DNA from: Psychrobacter sp. I-STPA10
GTDB taxonomy: Bacteria > Pseudomonadota > Gammaproteobacteria > Pseudomonadales > Moraxellaceae
Direction of reading: 5' to 3'
Assembly (NCBI RefSeq): GCF_021012795.1
Contig: NZ_VFYU01000019.1
Span: 1 to 63,848 of the forward strand
DNA: 63,848 nt
Of this stretch, positions 25,171 to 35,400 are shown piece by piece. Both the position numbers and the translations under genes were made by a program. The notes below the pieces were generated by a model. It saw only the letters and a program-made list of their open reading frames with translations. It was not told the DNA's origin and did not search any database. Numbering within the stretch: position 1 is the stretch's first letter; each line of letters begins with the position of its first letter.

Positions 25171-26742
25171 TTAATCAACGCGTTGCCCTTGTTTGTTAAT
25201 ATGAAAAGTCTCGCCATCTTTCACTACTCTTGCTGTACCTTCTGTAAAAACACTTGCCATATCATAGTCATAATCAATGACCAGCTGATTGTCTGTATTG
25301 ACAAATCCCCATTTGCCATCTTTTTGTACACCTATCATTCCCTCAGAAAAATAAGCAATCGCTTCATACTCTATCAGGATGATAAGGTTATTATCCTCAT
25401 CAATCATGCCCCACTTATTATTTTGTGCAACCCCTGCCATACTATTATGGAAATCACTCATACTGTCATAGACTAGCGGAATAATATTTACCCCATTTTC
25501 ATCAAAAACCCCGACCTTGCCGGCTTTAAATGCTACCCATAAATTGTTTCGTGTATGCTTAAAACCATCATAAATAGCAGGCAGTAAAATTTTTCCTTGC
25601 TGATTAATAAGACCCCATAAATTATCTTTTACTACTGGTGCTAATTTACCTTTAAAATGAGCTAAATCATCATAAACAACGGGCAATACTACTTGCCCTC
25701 GTTGGTTTAAAATATCAAATTTGCCATCTTTTATCAGTAGCATTAATTTTTTTTCAAACTGAGTAATTTTATCATATTGCAAAGGAGCAAGAAAACTTAC
25801 ATATTCATCCACAACTCCCCACTGATCATTCTTTGCAATGGCTATCATTCCCTGTTGTAAAAAGCTAACATCATCATAAGTTAATTGATTAATAGCATTT
25901 CCTTGAGCATTAATAAACTGCCATTTTTCATTATCTTTGACTAATGAAATATTATTTTTTAAAGGTATGATGCTCTCATAAATAAAAGGAATCACAACTT
26001 CATTATTTTTATTAATAAAACCCCATTTATCATCTTTTTTAACAGGTGCGATATTGTTTTTAAAATTATAATTATTACCATCTACATAATAATTTAGTGA
26101 CGCACCAACATAAACCAAAGGAATTATCAGTTCATTTTTTTTATTGATAAAACCTGACTTTCCAGATTTCGATACTCTTGCTAATCCCTCCGAAAATCTT
26201 CCAATCCAATCATACTGAAAATCTATAATTATACGATTATTTTTATCAACAACACCAAATAAATTGTCTTTTTTTACAACCGCTAAACCCTGATTAAAAT
26301 TAGTTGCTAAGTCATATATAGTAGGAATAACCAGTTTTCCATTTTGATTAATATAACCAAACTTTTCACCAACTTGTACTATTGCTAATCCATCATAAAA
26401 AAGACCAATCCCATCATATTTTAGCGGAATGACTGTCTGTGCTTGATGATTAATAAAACCATATTTTTGATTCTTTTCGACCGCAGCCATACCATTAGAA
26501 AAAGAACTAATGTTATCATATTCTAAAGGGACAATAATTTGACCTTGTTTATTTACCACACCATATTTATCATTATTATCAACCACTGCCAGTCCATCTT
26601 TAAATTCACAATCAAAGCCAAAACCCACACCTTTAGGCAGTTGATAACCTGTATCTAATTCACAATTTGCCAACGCTGGCATACTAACTATCATAATTAA
26701 CGCAGCAGTCATGATAGCTGTGTGTGTTTTTATAATCTGCAT
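25171..26742 (-). CDS. Secreted WG-repeat protein 6 (most diverged)
   Basis: The 523-residue member lies apart from the five-gene run. It has a signal peptide (MQIIKTHTAIMTAALIMIVS, cleavage near MPALA), the head NCELDTGYQLPKGVGFGFDC and about 20 repeats. Many central repeats are degenerate (WQFINAQGNAINQLTYD, VGVFDENGVNIIPLVYD). The tail TFHINKQGQRVD matches WG protein 1. Its 3' end and terminator region are homologous to those of WG protein 1, so these two share a duplication endpoint. AAGGAATAATC precedes the ATG. It is divergent from cysG. Confidence 0.88.
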   Translation of the reverse strand: MQIIKTHTAIMTAALIMIVSMPALANCELDTGYQLPKGVGFGFDCEFKDGLAVVDNNDKYGVVNKQGQIIVPLEYDNISSFSNGMAAVEKNQKYGFINHQAQTVIPLKYDGIGLFYDGLAIVQVGEKFGYINQNGKLVIPTIYDLATNFNQGLAVVKKDNLFGVVDKNNRIIIDFQYDWIGRFSEGLARVSKSGKSGFINKKNELIIPLVYVGASLNYYVDGNNYNFKNNIAPVKKDDKWGFINKNNEVVIPFIYESIIPLKNNISLVKDNEKWQFINAQGNAINQLTYDDVSFLQQGMIAIAKNDQWGVVDEYVSFLAPLQYDKITQFEKKLMLLIKDGKFDILNQRGQVVLPVVYDDLAHFKGKLAPVVKDNLWGLINQQGKILLPAIYDGFKHTRNNLWVAFKAGKVGVFDENGVNIIPLVYDSMSDFHNSMAGVAQNNKWGMIDEDNNLIILIEYEAIAYFSEGMIGVQKDGKWGFVNTDNQLVIDYDYDMASVFTEGTARVVKDGETFHINKQGQRVD

Positions 26743-26992
26743 GATTATTCCTTGTATTTACTTTTGTTGTGTTTGCAAAATTTATCGCATAAAAAACCTC
26801 AAAACTTGCATTAAATACTAGCATTTATCTATGATACACAACAGCATACCATCTAAATTTCATTTAAGAATATCATAATGACATTTTATTACGTATTGGA
26901 CTTTGTTATTTCCCTCATAATGCCCTATTTTAGCCTTAAATGAATATAATCATCCATATTCTTAGCTTAGCCAAAAGTTTCAAAGGATAACC

Positions 26993-28501
26993 ATGAACAC
27001 ATTCCCGCTATTTTTTAAGTTTGAAAATCAGCCTGTTGCCATTATTGGTGGCGGCGAGGTGGCACAGCGTAAGGCTGATTTACTCAAGCGTGCAGGCGCA
27101 AATTTGACCATTGTTGCCCCCAAAATCAGTACAGATATTTATGCGTTATTGGGTAATGATAAGCAGGATGATAAGCAAAGAAGTACAGAAAATAAGCATC
27201 AACTTGTTTGTGAGACGTATGATAAAAAGTGGCTAGTAGGTAAGCGTATTGTTATTGCAGCTACAGATGATAAACAGCTAAATAAACAGATTTATCAAGA
27301 TGCTAAGGCATTAAATATCCCTATTAATGTAGTGGATACGCCGCATTTGTGTGATTTTATTTTTCCTGCGATTGTCGATAGAAATCCGATTGTGATTGGT
27401 ATTTCGTCTAATGGGCAAGCGCCTGTATTGGCTCGCCTGCTACGGGCAAGGCTTGAGACACTAATACCACAAGGCTATGGTAAGTTGGCAAAACTGGCAG
27501 GTAATATGCGTGCTGAGGTGAAAGCTAAAATTCCGACGTTAACGGGCAGGCGGCAGTTTTGGGAGCGCGCATTTGAGGGTCGAGTCAGTGAATTGATGTT
27601 TGCAGGACGTGAGGGGGACGCTGAGGCAACTTTGCGGCAGGATTTAGCACAGATAGCAGATGATTATTTATCGCCAGTAGCACAAACACCTTCAAAATCA
27701 GCCTCAACACATTCAACAAACGGTGAGGTTTATGTGGTCGGTACAGGGCCGGGTGATGCTGAACTACTGACGTTTAAGGCGCTGCGTTTGATGCAGCAAG
27801 CAGATATTGTCTATTATGATGCGTTGGTATCCCCGCAAATATTAGATTTATGCCGCCGTGATGCTGATAAGGTCTATGTTGGTAAAAAACGTAGCGAGCA
27901 TGCGGTAGCCCAACAAGATTTAAATCAGTTGCTTGTGGATAATGCAAAAAAGGGCAAGCGAGTGGTACGTCTCAAAGGCGGTGACCCGTTTGTGTTTGGA
28001 CGTGGTGGTGAGGAAATACAAGCCCTGCAAGCAGCAGGTATCCCTTATCAAATCGTTCCGGGGATTACTGCTGCTAATGCGGCGGCTTGCTATACTGGCA
28101 TTCCGCTAACCCATCGTGACCATGCTCAATCGGTGAAATTTGTGTCTGGATTCTTAAAAGCAGGTGAACCCAATACTGATTTTGCCCAGCTATTAGACCC
28201 TGAGCAGACGGTGGTGTTTTATATGGGGTTAAGTGCGCTTGAGCGACTGACCCAAGGATTAATAAAGGCGGGCAAGCCTGCCAATACCCCGATAGCGATA
28301 GTCTCTCATGCCAGCCTGCCCAATCAGCGAGTATTAACAGGCACACTAACTAATATTGTGGCAAAACAAACCGATGCTAACCTACCAACCCCTGCGATTA
28401 TCATCATGGGTGAGGTAGTAAACCTGCATCAAACGCTGGCATGGTATGGTGATGATATTGCTAAGCTTAGTCAGCAAGCACATGCACTCAATATGGTTTA
28501 A
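26993..28501 (+). CDS. cysG: Siroheme synthase (multifunctional CysG)
   Basis: The 502-residue fusion makes siroheme from uroporphyrinogen III. The N-terminal precorrin-2 dehydrogenase/ferrochelatase half has the NAD site PVAIIGGGEVAQRKADLL near residue 12 and the dimerisation region to about 225. The C-terminal uroporphyrinogen-III methyltransferase half has VYVVGTGPGDAELLTFKALR near 246, VRLKGGDPFVFGRGGEE near 324 and VPGITAANAAACYTGIPLTHRD near 355. A short linker of Ser/Thr joins the halves. A hydrophilic insertion (GNDKQDDKQRSTENKHQ) near residue 57 is unusual. Siroheme serves CysI at 14154. The start follows AAAGGATAACC. Confidence 0.96.
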   Translation: MNTFPLFFKFENQPVAIIGGGEVAQRKADLLKRAGANLTIVAPKISTDIYALLGNDKQDDKQRSTENKHQLVCETYDKKWLVGKRIVIAATDDKQLNKQIYQDAKALNIPINVVDTPHLCDFIFPAIVDRNPIVIGISSNGQAPVLARLLRARLETLIPQGYGKLAKLAGNMRAEVKAKIPTLTGRRQFWERAFEGRVSELMFAGREGDAEATLRQDLAQIADDYLSPVAQTPSKSASTHSTNGEVYVVGTGPGDAELLTFKALRLMQQADIVYYDALVSPQILDLCRRDADKVYVGKKRSEHAVAQQDLNQLLVDNAKKGKRVVRLKGGDPFVFGRGGEEIQALQAAGIPYQIVPGITAANAAACYTGIPLTHRDHAQSVKFVSGFLKAGEPNTDFAQLLDPEQTVVFYMGLSALERLTQGLIKAGKPANTPIAIVSHASLPNQRVLTGTLTNIVAKQTDANLPTPAIIIMGEVVNLHQTLAWYGDDIAKLSQQAHALNMV

Positions 28502-28685
28502 AAAGACAATCAAAGTATAACAAAGGGGGGGGTATTCCCTCTTTTTTTATGCATTCTGGATATTAATCAGTTCATTAACGCTTCATCATGCAAATTTAGC
28601 CAATTTTCACATGAAAGTAAAAAAACAGCTGTACGCCTTATAGATATTAGCCTAGCGGGGTGAATGTTCAATAGACCCTAACCAT
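28502..28685. other. Intergenic region after cysG with a G8 tract
   Basis: A run of eight G (28525-28532) followed by TATTCCCTCTTTTTTT gives a G/C hairpin with a T-run, a possible weak terminator for cysG. The homopolymer is not in a reading frame, so phase variation of a gene is unlikely. The remainder is featureless. Confidence 0.4.
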
Positions 28686-28792
28686 TATAGTCAACGAACT
28701 TGATAACTGTTACGGTGTTAGGCTCGTTTACTGTACAACCGTACTATCTGCACTCGTCTGCCTTGTACCAGTTTATAATTTCACTGGCTATA
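28686..28792. repeat. TATAGTC-type intergenic repeat, copy 1
   Basis: This 107-bp element starts with TATAGTCAACGAACT and ends with GGCTATA, giving short inverted ends. It aligns along its length with 51159-51266 in the same orientation, sharing TACGGTGTT, CTCGTTTRCTGTAC, GTACTATCT, CACTCG and GCCTTGTA blocks. It is a non-coding, probably MITE-derived repeat of a kind abundant in Psychrobacter and Moraxella. With its partner it encloses the DUF4132-MoxR-VWA-SWIM-SbcDC block. Confidence 0.75.
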
Positions 28793-28800
28793 GTTGGTTA

Positions 28801-29021
28801 GGACTTACACAAAACAAAATTGCGTAAGTCCTTCATTAAATAGACTATCAAAAATCACACTCAAACAATCATATTCACACGACAACTGTTGTCACCTAGT
28901 TTAACTTTAAAGATGATTGATGTTTAGTTTTAGTTTAAGATGAGCTTAATAAGCAACAGTAAACCCTACTATTAAATTAGGACGATATCAAATTAAGACA
29001 ACATTAAATTAGGACGACAAT
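28801..29021 (+). promoter_or_regulatory. Upstream region of DUF4132 gene 1: hairpin and palindromic site
   Basis: A hairpin of AGGACTTACAC and GCGTAAGTCCT (28800-28833) is followed by a 13-bp palindrome GACAACTGTTGTC (28881-28893), a possible operator. The whole stretch is duplicated ahead of the next gene at 32307-32498. The hairpin arms match the ends of the MITE at 57791-57926, so it may be an internally deleted copy. No clear -35/-10 pair is visible. Confidence 0.5.
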
Positions 29022-32000
29022 ATGACTAACAATGCACACGACAATGAAACAAATAAACTATCTTATGCCACCCCAGACAACCAGTTTCATTGGTCAAAAA
29101 AACAGCAAAAGATTTTAGATGACTATCGAGCCAATCGCTTTGCTCAGGCATTGGCGTATCAGCCTGAAGTGGACAATACACCCATTCAAGCCAGTGATTT
29201 AGATATCACAACTTCACAACAAGAACAATGGCTTGCCCTTGCTAATGAGTGGATACAAGCAGACGATGACGCATTAGTAGATTATCAAAACTGTGCCGAA
29301 CTGTGGCAAACTCATTTAAATTTAAATTTCTCACGTTGTCATAGTTTTACTATAAAGCTCAATCATTATTTATTTGCTAAGTTATCTCTATCCAAACAAA
29401 TCAGCTTTACGGCAATATTAGCCAGTTTACAAGACCCCATTTATATACGGCAACTTTGTGAAGGTCATCGACAAACGCTATTTTATATTCAAGCCCACGT
29501 TCATCAGCTAAAACAGCAGTCACCTAAAGAATATGAAGTGTTATTTAACCGCCATCAGCAGTTATTGCCATCTTTGCGAGCATTTTATTTTTTTGCTGAT
29601 GTGCCTTATCCTCGACAATCTTTTGAGCATATAAAGCGTCCATATTGGGAAGGTGCCCCCTCCATTCAGATTTTATTTATTCATCATACTTATAATTCAG
29701 CGGTATTTGTTCCTGCTTATAAGCAAGCAGTAAGTAGTAAAGCATTTAAAGACAGTGATACCCTACCACCTTTATTAGATTTTATTGCTCTATCGCTATC
29801 TGATGCTGAGGACAAGACTCAGACTGACACTAAAGAGAAGGACGAGCAAGCGTTTGCCTCTATTGCTACCTTACTAAATCATAAGTTCAATGATTACCGT
29901 TCCCCCTATCAAGACCATTCCTATAAAAATCTACGGCAAGTATTTAAGGTATTGCAAGATTATCATCATGAGCACTATCTAACATGGTTGCTTGAGCGTA
30001 TCTATAATAAGAATTTTAGTAAGCTATTAGCCGTTTGGGTCAATCACTATCCTATATTTACAAGCCTAAAAATGCTTGAGCGTTTAAATACCCTATATAC
30101 ATCACTCAATGACTGTCCTGACTTCTCACAAATGACTAAAAAGCTGATAAATGAACAGTATTATAAGAAAAAACAAAAATATGATTTTCTCGTCTATCGT
30201 GCTGAGCACTTGTTACCAATTATCAAACATACCTTGACCGATATATTGATCAATGAGCCCACAGATTTTGAAAAAATTGAAATGCTATATATGAAGCAAG
30301 ACAACAATAAACAAGTCACCAAACCAGATACACAGCAAACAACAGGTACTCAAACACCTACAAACTGTTATCATGTTGCCCCGATATTTGCTGAAGTTCG
30401 AGAAATGATAGCCAGTACACAGTCAGCAACTGCCTCGCCCAGTGATGACAATAATAGTAATGGCAGTGATACTAACAAAGCTGACGATACGAACGAAAAA
30501 CAAGCACAAGAGCAACTACAAAATCAATCACAAATACTATCAGAATGGCTGACCACCCCACCTTGGTCTTATAAAAAATATCGCTTACAAGCACCAAAAT
30601 TACCTGAACATTTATCTATTCATGGTTTTCCACGTCCGATTTTACAAGTTGATGGCAGTGAATTGGCATTGCCATTATTTGAAAATCTATTGGGTATCTT
30701 GATTAAATCCAATTTTAAAAAATGGATTAAACCGCTCACTGATGCAGATATGCAGGCAATATTATCGCCCTTTACTCGAACGTCATTAAATGACTTGGGG
30801 CAAGCATTGTGGGACGTAGGTTTCCCTGAGCCTTGTGGGTGGCTGATGAATGCAGAGGCATTGCCGACTATTGAGTCCCTACGGAAACAAAAACACCGTA
30901 AATTAATCCGTATGATGAAAGCCAATATTGAGCTTTGGTATGAGATTGAATTACAGAACAGTCAACGCAAGCAAAATAATCCGTCATTAAAATTTGCCCA
31001 TAGTGTGGATATCAGTGCAATAGTGAACGAATTGTTATATCAGTATGCTAAAAGTAAGTCACACTTTCGCACGCTGATTAAACAAGCATTGGCTGATATT
31101 TGCGATATCACCTCACTCTCATTAATAGAATTGCGAGATTTGGCAGTGCCATGTTTGGGCTTTGATGCTCAAGGCGAGCGTCATTTTGTTTTAGATGAAG
31201 CGGGCAATCAGCGATTAACGCTACGTTTAGACGCTCATTTATCGCCATTATTATTGGATATGCAGGGGCAGTTATTAAACAGTTTCCCTCGTGCCAAAAA
31301 AGGCGATGATAAAGAACGCTTTCGACAAGTCAATAATGAGATTAAACAGCTTAAAAAGCAGTTGGATAAATTATACAAAACATTAAATCAACGATTTGAG
31401 CAAGAGTTAGAAAAAGCCCATCACCGCCAGCCTTTATTTATGTATGAGTATTTTTGCCATCACCCAATATTACAAAAATATGCACAGAATTTGTTATGGA
31501 CAGTTACTATTCGCCCTGATAAACCAAATACTGCTGAGGAGGCGAAACAAAGTAGCGATGATGAGGACGAAGCAAAATCATTCTCCGCTGGCTTGTATGC
31601 TGATAATCCGCTCAACCATACGTTTATTATGGCAGAGGACGGCAGTTTTATTAATGCTGACTATGATGAGATTGCCCCTGAGCAGTTTGCAGAGTGGCAG
31701 AAAAAGTGGCAACAAAATGAGGAGCAAATGCAATATTGTGTGATATTGACTTACCCCAGCTATATAAGCCAATCACAGTTAGATTCATGGGTAGAGCTAT
31801 TGGCTGACCATGCCATCGCCCAACCGATTGAGCAGATAAATATACCCTGTCTGCGTGCCACCGAAGAGGAAAAGAGTTTGGGTAAAATCACTCGCTTTGA
31901 TAACTGTTATTTTCATATTAATGAGCTGGTTGCTCAGCTAAAAGAGGTTGTAGGTGGTGGTTATTATTTTAGAGAGATTAAAGATAACTCGTTGGAAATA

Positions 32001-32270
32001 AGCAGCGTAGTAGAATTTAGCAATGAGCCTGAATTATATGACGATCAACTTTATTCCAGAAAAAATAAGCGTTTTGGTGAAGATAATTATCTGTATATTC
32101 GCTTATCTGAGCCCTTTCCCGCCTACTCATATAGTGAGCAACACGGTAGAAATATGCCTTTTTCTATGCTTAGCCAAAAGGTGCAGATAAAACCTATTGA
32201 TATTTGTGATAAAAATCCACTTATTATTAGTAAGGTATTGCAAGCACTGTCCTCTATTGCTAAATGCTAA
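29022..32270 (+). CDS. DUF4132 domain protein A (YehI/MolR-like)
   Basis: The 1082-residue cytoplasmic protein has an N-terminal helical region (to about 450), a low-complexity linker near 455-500 (DDNNSNGSDTNKADDTNEKQ), and a C-terminal DUF4132 region. Recognisable parts are LRDLAVPCLGFDAQGERHFV, the coiled segment VNNEIKQLKKQLDKLY, PLFMYEYFCHHPILQKYAQNLLW, and DGSFINADYDEIAPEQFAEW followed by VILTYPSYI and LRATEEEKSLGKITRF. It corresponds to E. coli YehI/MolR; the molecular role is unknown. It begins the yeh-type cluster and is followed by a close paralogue. The start has TTAGGACGACAAT upstream. Confidence 0.82.
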   Translation: MTNNAHDNETNKLSYATPDNQFHWSKKQQKILDDYRANRFAQALAYQPEVDNTPIQASDLDITTSQQEQWLALANEWIQADDDALVDYQNCAELWQTHLNLNFSRCHSFTIKLNHYLFAKLSLSKQISFTAILASLQDPIYIRQLCEGHRQTLFYIQAHVHQLKQQSPKEYEVLFNRHQQLLPSLRAFYFFADVPYPRQSFEHIKRPYWEGAPSIQILFIHHTYNSAVFVPAYKQAVSSKAFKDSDTLPPLLDFIALSLSDAEDKTQTDTKEKDEQAFASIATLLNHKFNDYRSPYQDHSYKNLRQVFKVLQDYHHEHYLTWLLERIYNKNFSKLLAVWVNHYPIFTSLKMLERLNTLYTSLNDCPDFSQMTKKLINEQYYKKKQKYDFLVYRAEHLLPIIKHTLTDILINEPTDFEKIEMLYMKQDNNKQVTKPDTQQTTGTQTPTNCYHVAPIFAEVREMIASTQSATASPSDDNNSNGSDTNKADDTNEKQAQEQLQNQSQILSEWLTTPPWSYKKYRLQAPKLPEHLSIHGFPRPILQVDGSELALPLFENLLGILIKSNFKKWIKPLTDADMQAILSPFTRTSLNDLGQALWDVGFPEPCGWLMNAEALPTIESLRKQKHRKLIRMMKANIELWYEIELQNSQRKQNNPSLKFAHSVDISAIVNELLYQYAKSKSHFRTLIKQALADICDITSLSLIELRDLAVPCLGFDAQGERHFVLDEAGNQRLTLRLDAHLSPLLLDMQGQLLNSFPRAKKGDDKERFRQVNNEIKQLKKQLDKLYKTLNQRFEQELEKAHHRQPLFMYEYFCHHPILQKYAQNLLWTVTIRPDKPNTAEEAKQSSDDEDEAKSFSAGLYADNPLNHTFIMAEDGSFINADYDEIAPEQFAEWQKKWQQNEEQMQYCVILTYPSYISQSQLDSWVELLADHAIAQPIEQINIPCLRATEEEKSLGKITRFDNCYFHINELVAQLKEVVGGGYYFREIKDNSLEISSVVEFSNEPELYDDQLYSRKNKRFGEDNYLYIRLSEPFPAYSYSEQHGRNMPFSMLSQKVQIKPIDICDKNPLIISKVLQALSSIAKC

Positions 32271-32295
32271 TAAAAAATATCACTTAATTAACCAT

Positions 32296-32498
32296 TAGTT
32301 GATTAGGACTTATACAAAACAAAATTGCGTAAGTCCTTCATTAAATACCTTATCAAAAATCACACTCAAACAATCATATTCACACGACAACTGTTGTCAC
32401 CTGATTTAACTTTAAAGATGATTGATATTTAGTCTTAGTTTATGATGGGCTTAATAAACAACAACAAACCATTATTATTGTTAAATTAGGACGACAAT
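32296..32498 (+). repeat. Direct repeat of the DUF4132 promoter region
   Basis: This stretch repeats 28790-29021 almost base for base: the hairpin AGGACTTATAC / GCGTAAGTCCT (32307-32340), the palindrome GACAACTGTTGTC (32386-32398) and the TTAGGACGACAAT ribosome-site region. A few indels and substitutions separate them. It shows that gene and promoter were duplicated together. Confidence 0.85.
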
Positions 32499-35400
32499 AT
32501 GACTAACAATGCACACGACAATGAAACAAACACACTATCTTATGCCACCCCAGACAACCAGTTTCATTGGTCAAAAAAACAGCAAAAGATTTTAGATGAC
32601 TACCGAGCCAATCGCTTTGCTCAAGCATTGGCTTATCAGCCTGAAGTGGACAATACACCCATTCAAGCCAGTGATGTAGAAACCACAACTTCACAACAAG
32701 AACAATTGCTTGCCCTTGCTAACGAGTGGATACAAGCAGACGATGACGCATTAGTAGATTATCAAAACTGTGCCAAACTGTGGCCAACACATTTAAATTT
32801 AAATTCCTCAGATTATAGCTTTACTGTAGATCTCAATCATCGTTTATTTGCTAAATTATCTCTATCCAAAAAAATCAGCTTTACGGCAATATTAGCCAGT
32901 TTACAACACACCACTTATATACAGGAGCTTTGTCAACGTCATCGACAAACGCTATTTTATATTCAAGCCCACATTCATCAGCTAAAACAGCAGTCACCTA
33001 AAGAATATGAAATGTTATTTAACCGCCATCAGCAGTTGTTGCCATCTTTACGGGCATTTTATTTTTTTGCTGATGTGCCTTATCCTCGGCAATCTTTTGA
33101 GCATATAAAGCGTCCATCTTGGGAAAACACTCCCTCCGTTCAGATTTTATTTATTCATCATACTTATAATTCAGCGGTATTTGCTCCTGCTTATAAGCAA
33201 GCAGTGCGTAGTAAAGCATTTAAAGACCGTGACACTCTGCCACACTTATTAGATTTTATTGCCCTATCGCTATCTGATACTGAAAACAAGGCTAAGACTG
33301 ACACTAAAGAGAAAGACGAGCAAGCGTTTGCCTCTATTGCTACCTTACTAAATCATAAGTTCGATGATTACCGATCTCGCTATCAAGAAAACATACAGCA
33401 AGTGCTTAAGGTATTGCAAGATTATCATCATGAGCAATATTTAACATGGTTACTTGAGCGTATCCATAATAAGAATTTTAGTAAGCTATTAGCCGTTTGG
33501 GTCAATCACTATCCTATATTTACAAGCCTAAAAATGCTTGAGCATTTAAATACCCTATATACGTCACTCAATGACTATCCTGACTTCTCACAAATGACTA
33601 AAAAGCTGATAAATGAACAGTATGATGAGGAAAAACAAAAATACGATTTTCTCGTCTATCGTGCTGAGATCTTGCTACCAATTATCAAAAATATTTTGAC
33701 CGATATATTGGTCAATAAGCCCACAGATTTTGAAAAAATTGAAATGCTACATATAAAGCAAGACAGCAATAAACAAGTCACCAAACCAGATACACAGCAA
33801 ACAACAGACACTCAAACACCTACAAACTGTTATCATGTTGCCCCAATATTTGCTGAAGTTCGAGATATGATAGCCAGTACACAGTCAGCAACTGCCTCAC
33901 CCAGTGATGAAAAGCAGGCACAAGAGCTGTCAGAATGGCTGACCACCCCACCATGGTCTTATAAAAAATATCGCCTACCAGCACCAAAATTACCTGAGCA
34001 TTTATCTATTCATGGTTTTCCACGTCCAATTTTACAAGTTGATGGCAGTGAATTGGCATTGCCATTATTTGAAAATCTATTGGGTATCTTAATTAAATCC
34101 AACCTTAAAACATGGATTGATCCACTCACTGATGCAGATATGCGGGCAATCTTATCTCCCTTTACTCGAACGTCATTAAATGACTTGGGGCAAGCATTGT
34201 GGGACGTGGGTATCACTGAGCCGTGGGGGTGGCTGATGAATGCAGAGGCATTGCCGACTATTGAATCCCTGCGTCCACAACAAAACCGTGATTTAATCCG
34301 TATGATGAAAGCCAATATTGAACTTTGGTATGAGGTTGAGTTACAAAATAATCCGTCATTAAATTTTGCCAATAGTGCGGATATAAGTGCAATAGTAGGC
34401 GAATTGTTATATCAGTATGATAGAAGTACCTCACACTTTCGCACGCTGATTAAACAAGTATTGGCTGATATTTGTGATACCACCTCACTATCATTAATAG
34501 AATTGCGAGATTTGGCAGTGCCATGTTTGGGCTTTGATGCTCAAGGCGAGCGTCATTTTGATTTAGATGAAGCGGGCAATCAGCGATTAACACTACGCTT
34601 AGACGCTCATTTATCGCCATTATTATTGGATATGCAGGGGCAGTTATTAAACAGTTTCCCTCGTGCCAAAAAAGGTGATGATAAAGAACGCTTTCGACAA
34701 GTCAATAATGAGATTAAACAGCTTAAAAAACAATTGGATAAATTATATGAAACGTTAAATAAGCAATTTGAGCGAAATTTGCTACTAGCAGAATCTCGCC
34801 AGCCTTTATTTATGTATGAGTATTTTTGTCATCATCCAATATTACAAAAATATGCCCAGAATTTGTTATGGACAGTCACTATTCGCCCCGATCAGCCAAA
34901 CAAGGAATACATCTCCGCTGGCGTATATGCTGATAATCCGCTAAACCATACCTTTATCATGGCAGAGGACGGTAGTTTTATGAATGCCGACTATGATGAG
35001 ATTGCCCCCGAGCAGTTTGCAGAGTGGCAGAAAAAGTGGCAAAAAAATGAGCAACAAACGCAATATTGTGTGATATTGACTCACCCCAGCTATGTAAGTC
35101 AATCACAGATCGATTCATGGGTAGAACTATTGGCTGACCATGCCATCACCCAACCGATTGAGCAGATAAATATACCCTGTCTACGTGCCACCGATGAGGA
35201 AAAAAGCGTGGGTAAAATCACTCGCTTTGATGACTGTTATTTTCATATTAATGAGCTGTTTACTCAGCTACAAAAGGTTATAGGTGGCGGTTATAAATTT
35301 AGAGAGATTAAAGATGACTCGTTGGAAATAAGCAGCGTAGTAGAATTTAGCAATGAGCCTGAATTATATGGCGATCAACTTTTTTCCAGAAAAAATGAGC

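Noticed and set aside
17266..26742. Regular repeats in the WG genes that might look like a CRISPR array
   Set aside because: They encode protein repeats with diverged codons, signal peptides and stops; spacers of constant length are absent.
28525..28532. G8 homopolymer as a phase-variation switch
   Set aside because: It is outside any reading frame and behind the cysG stop, so it cannot switch a protein on or off.
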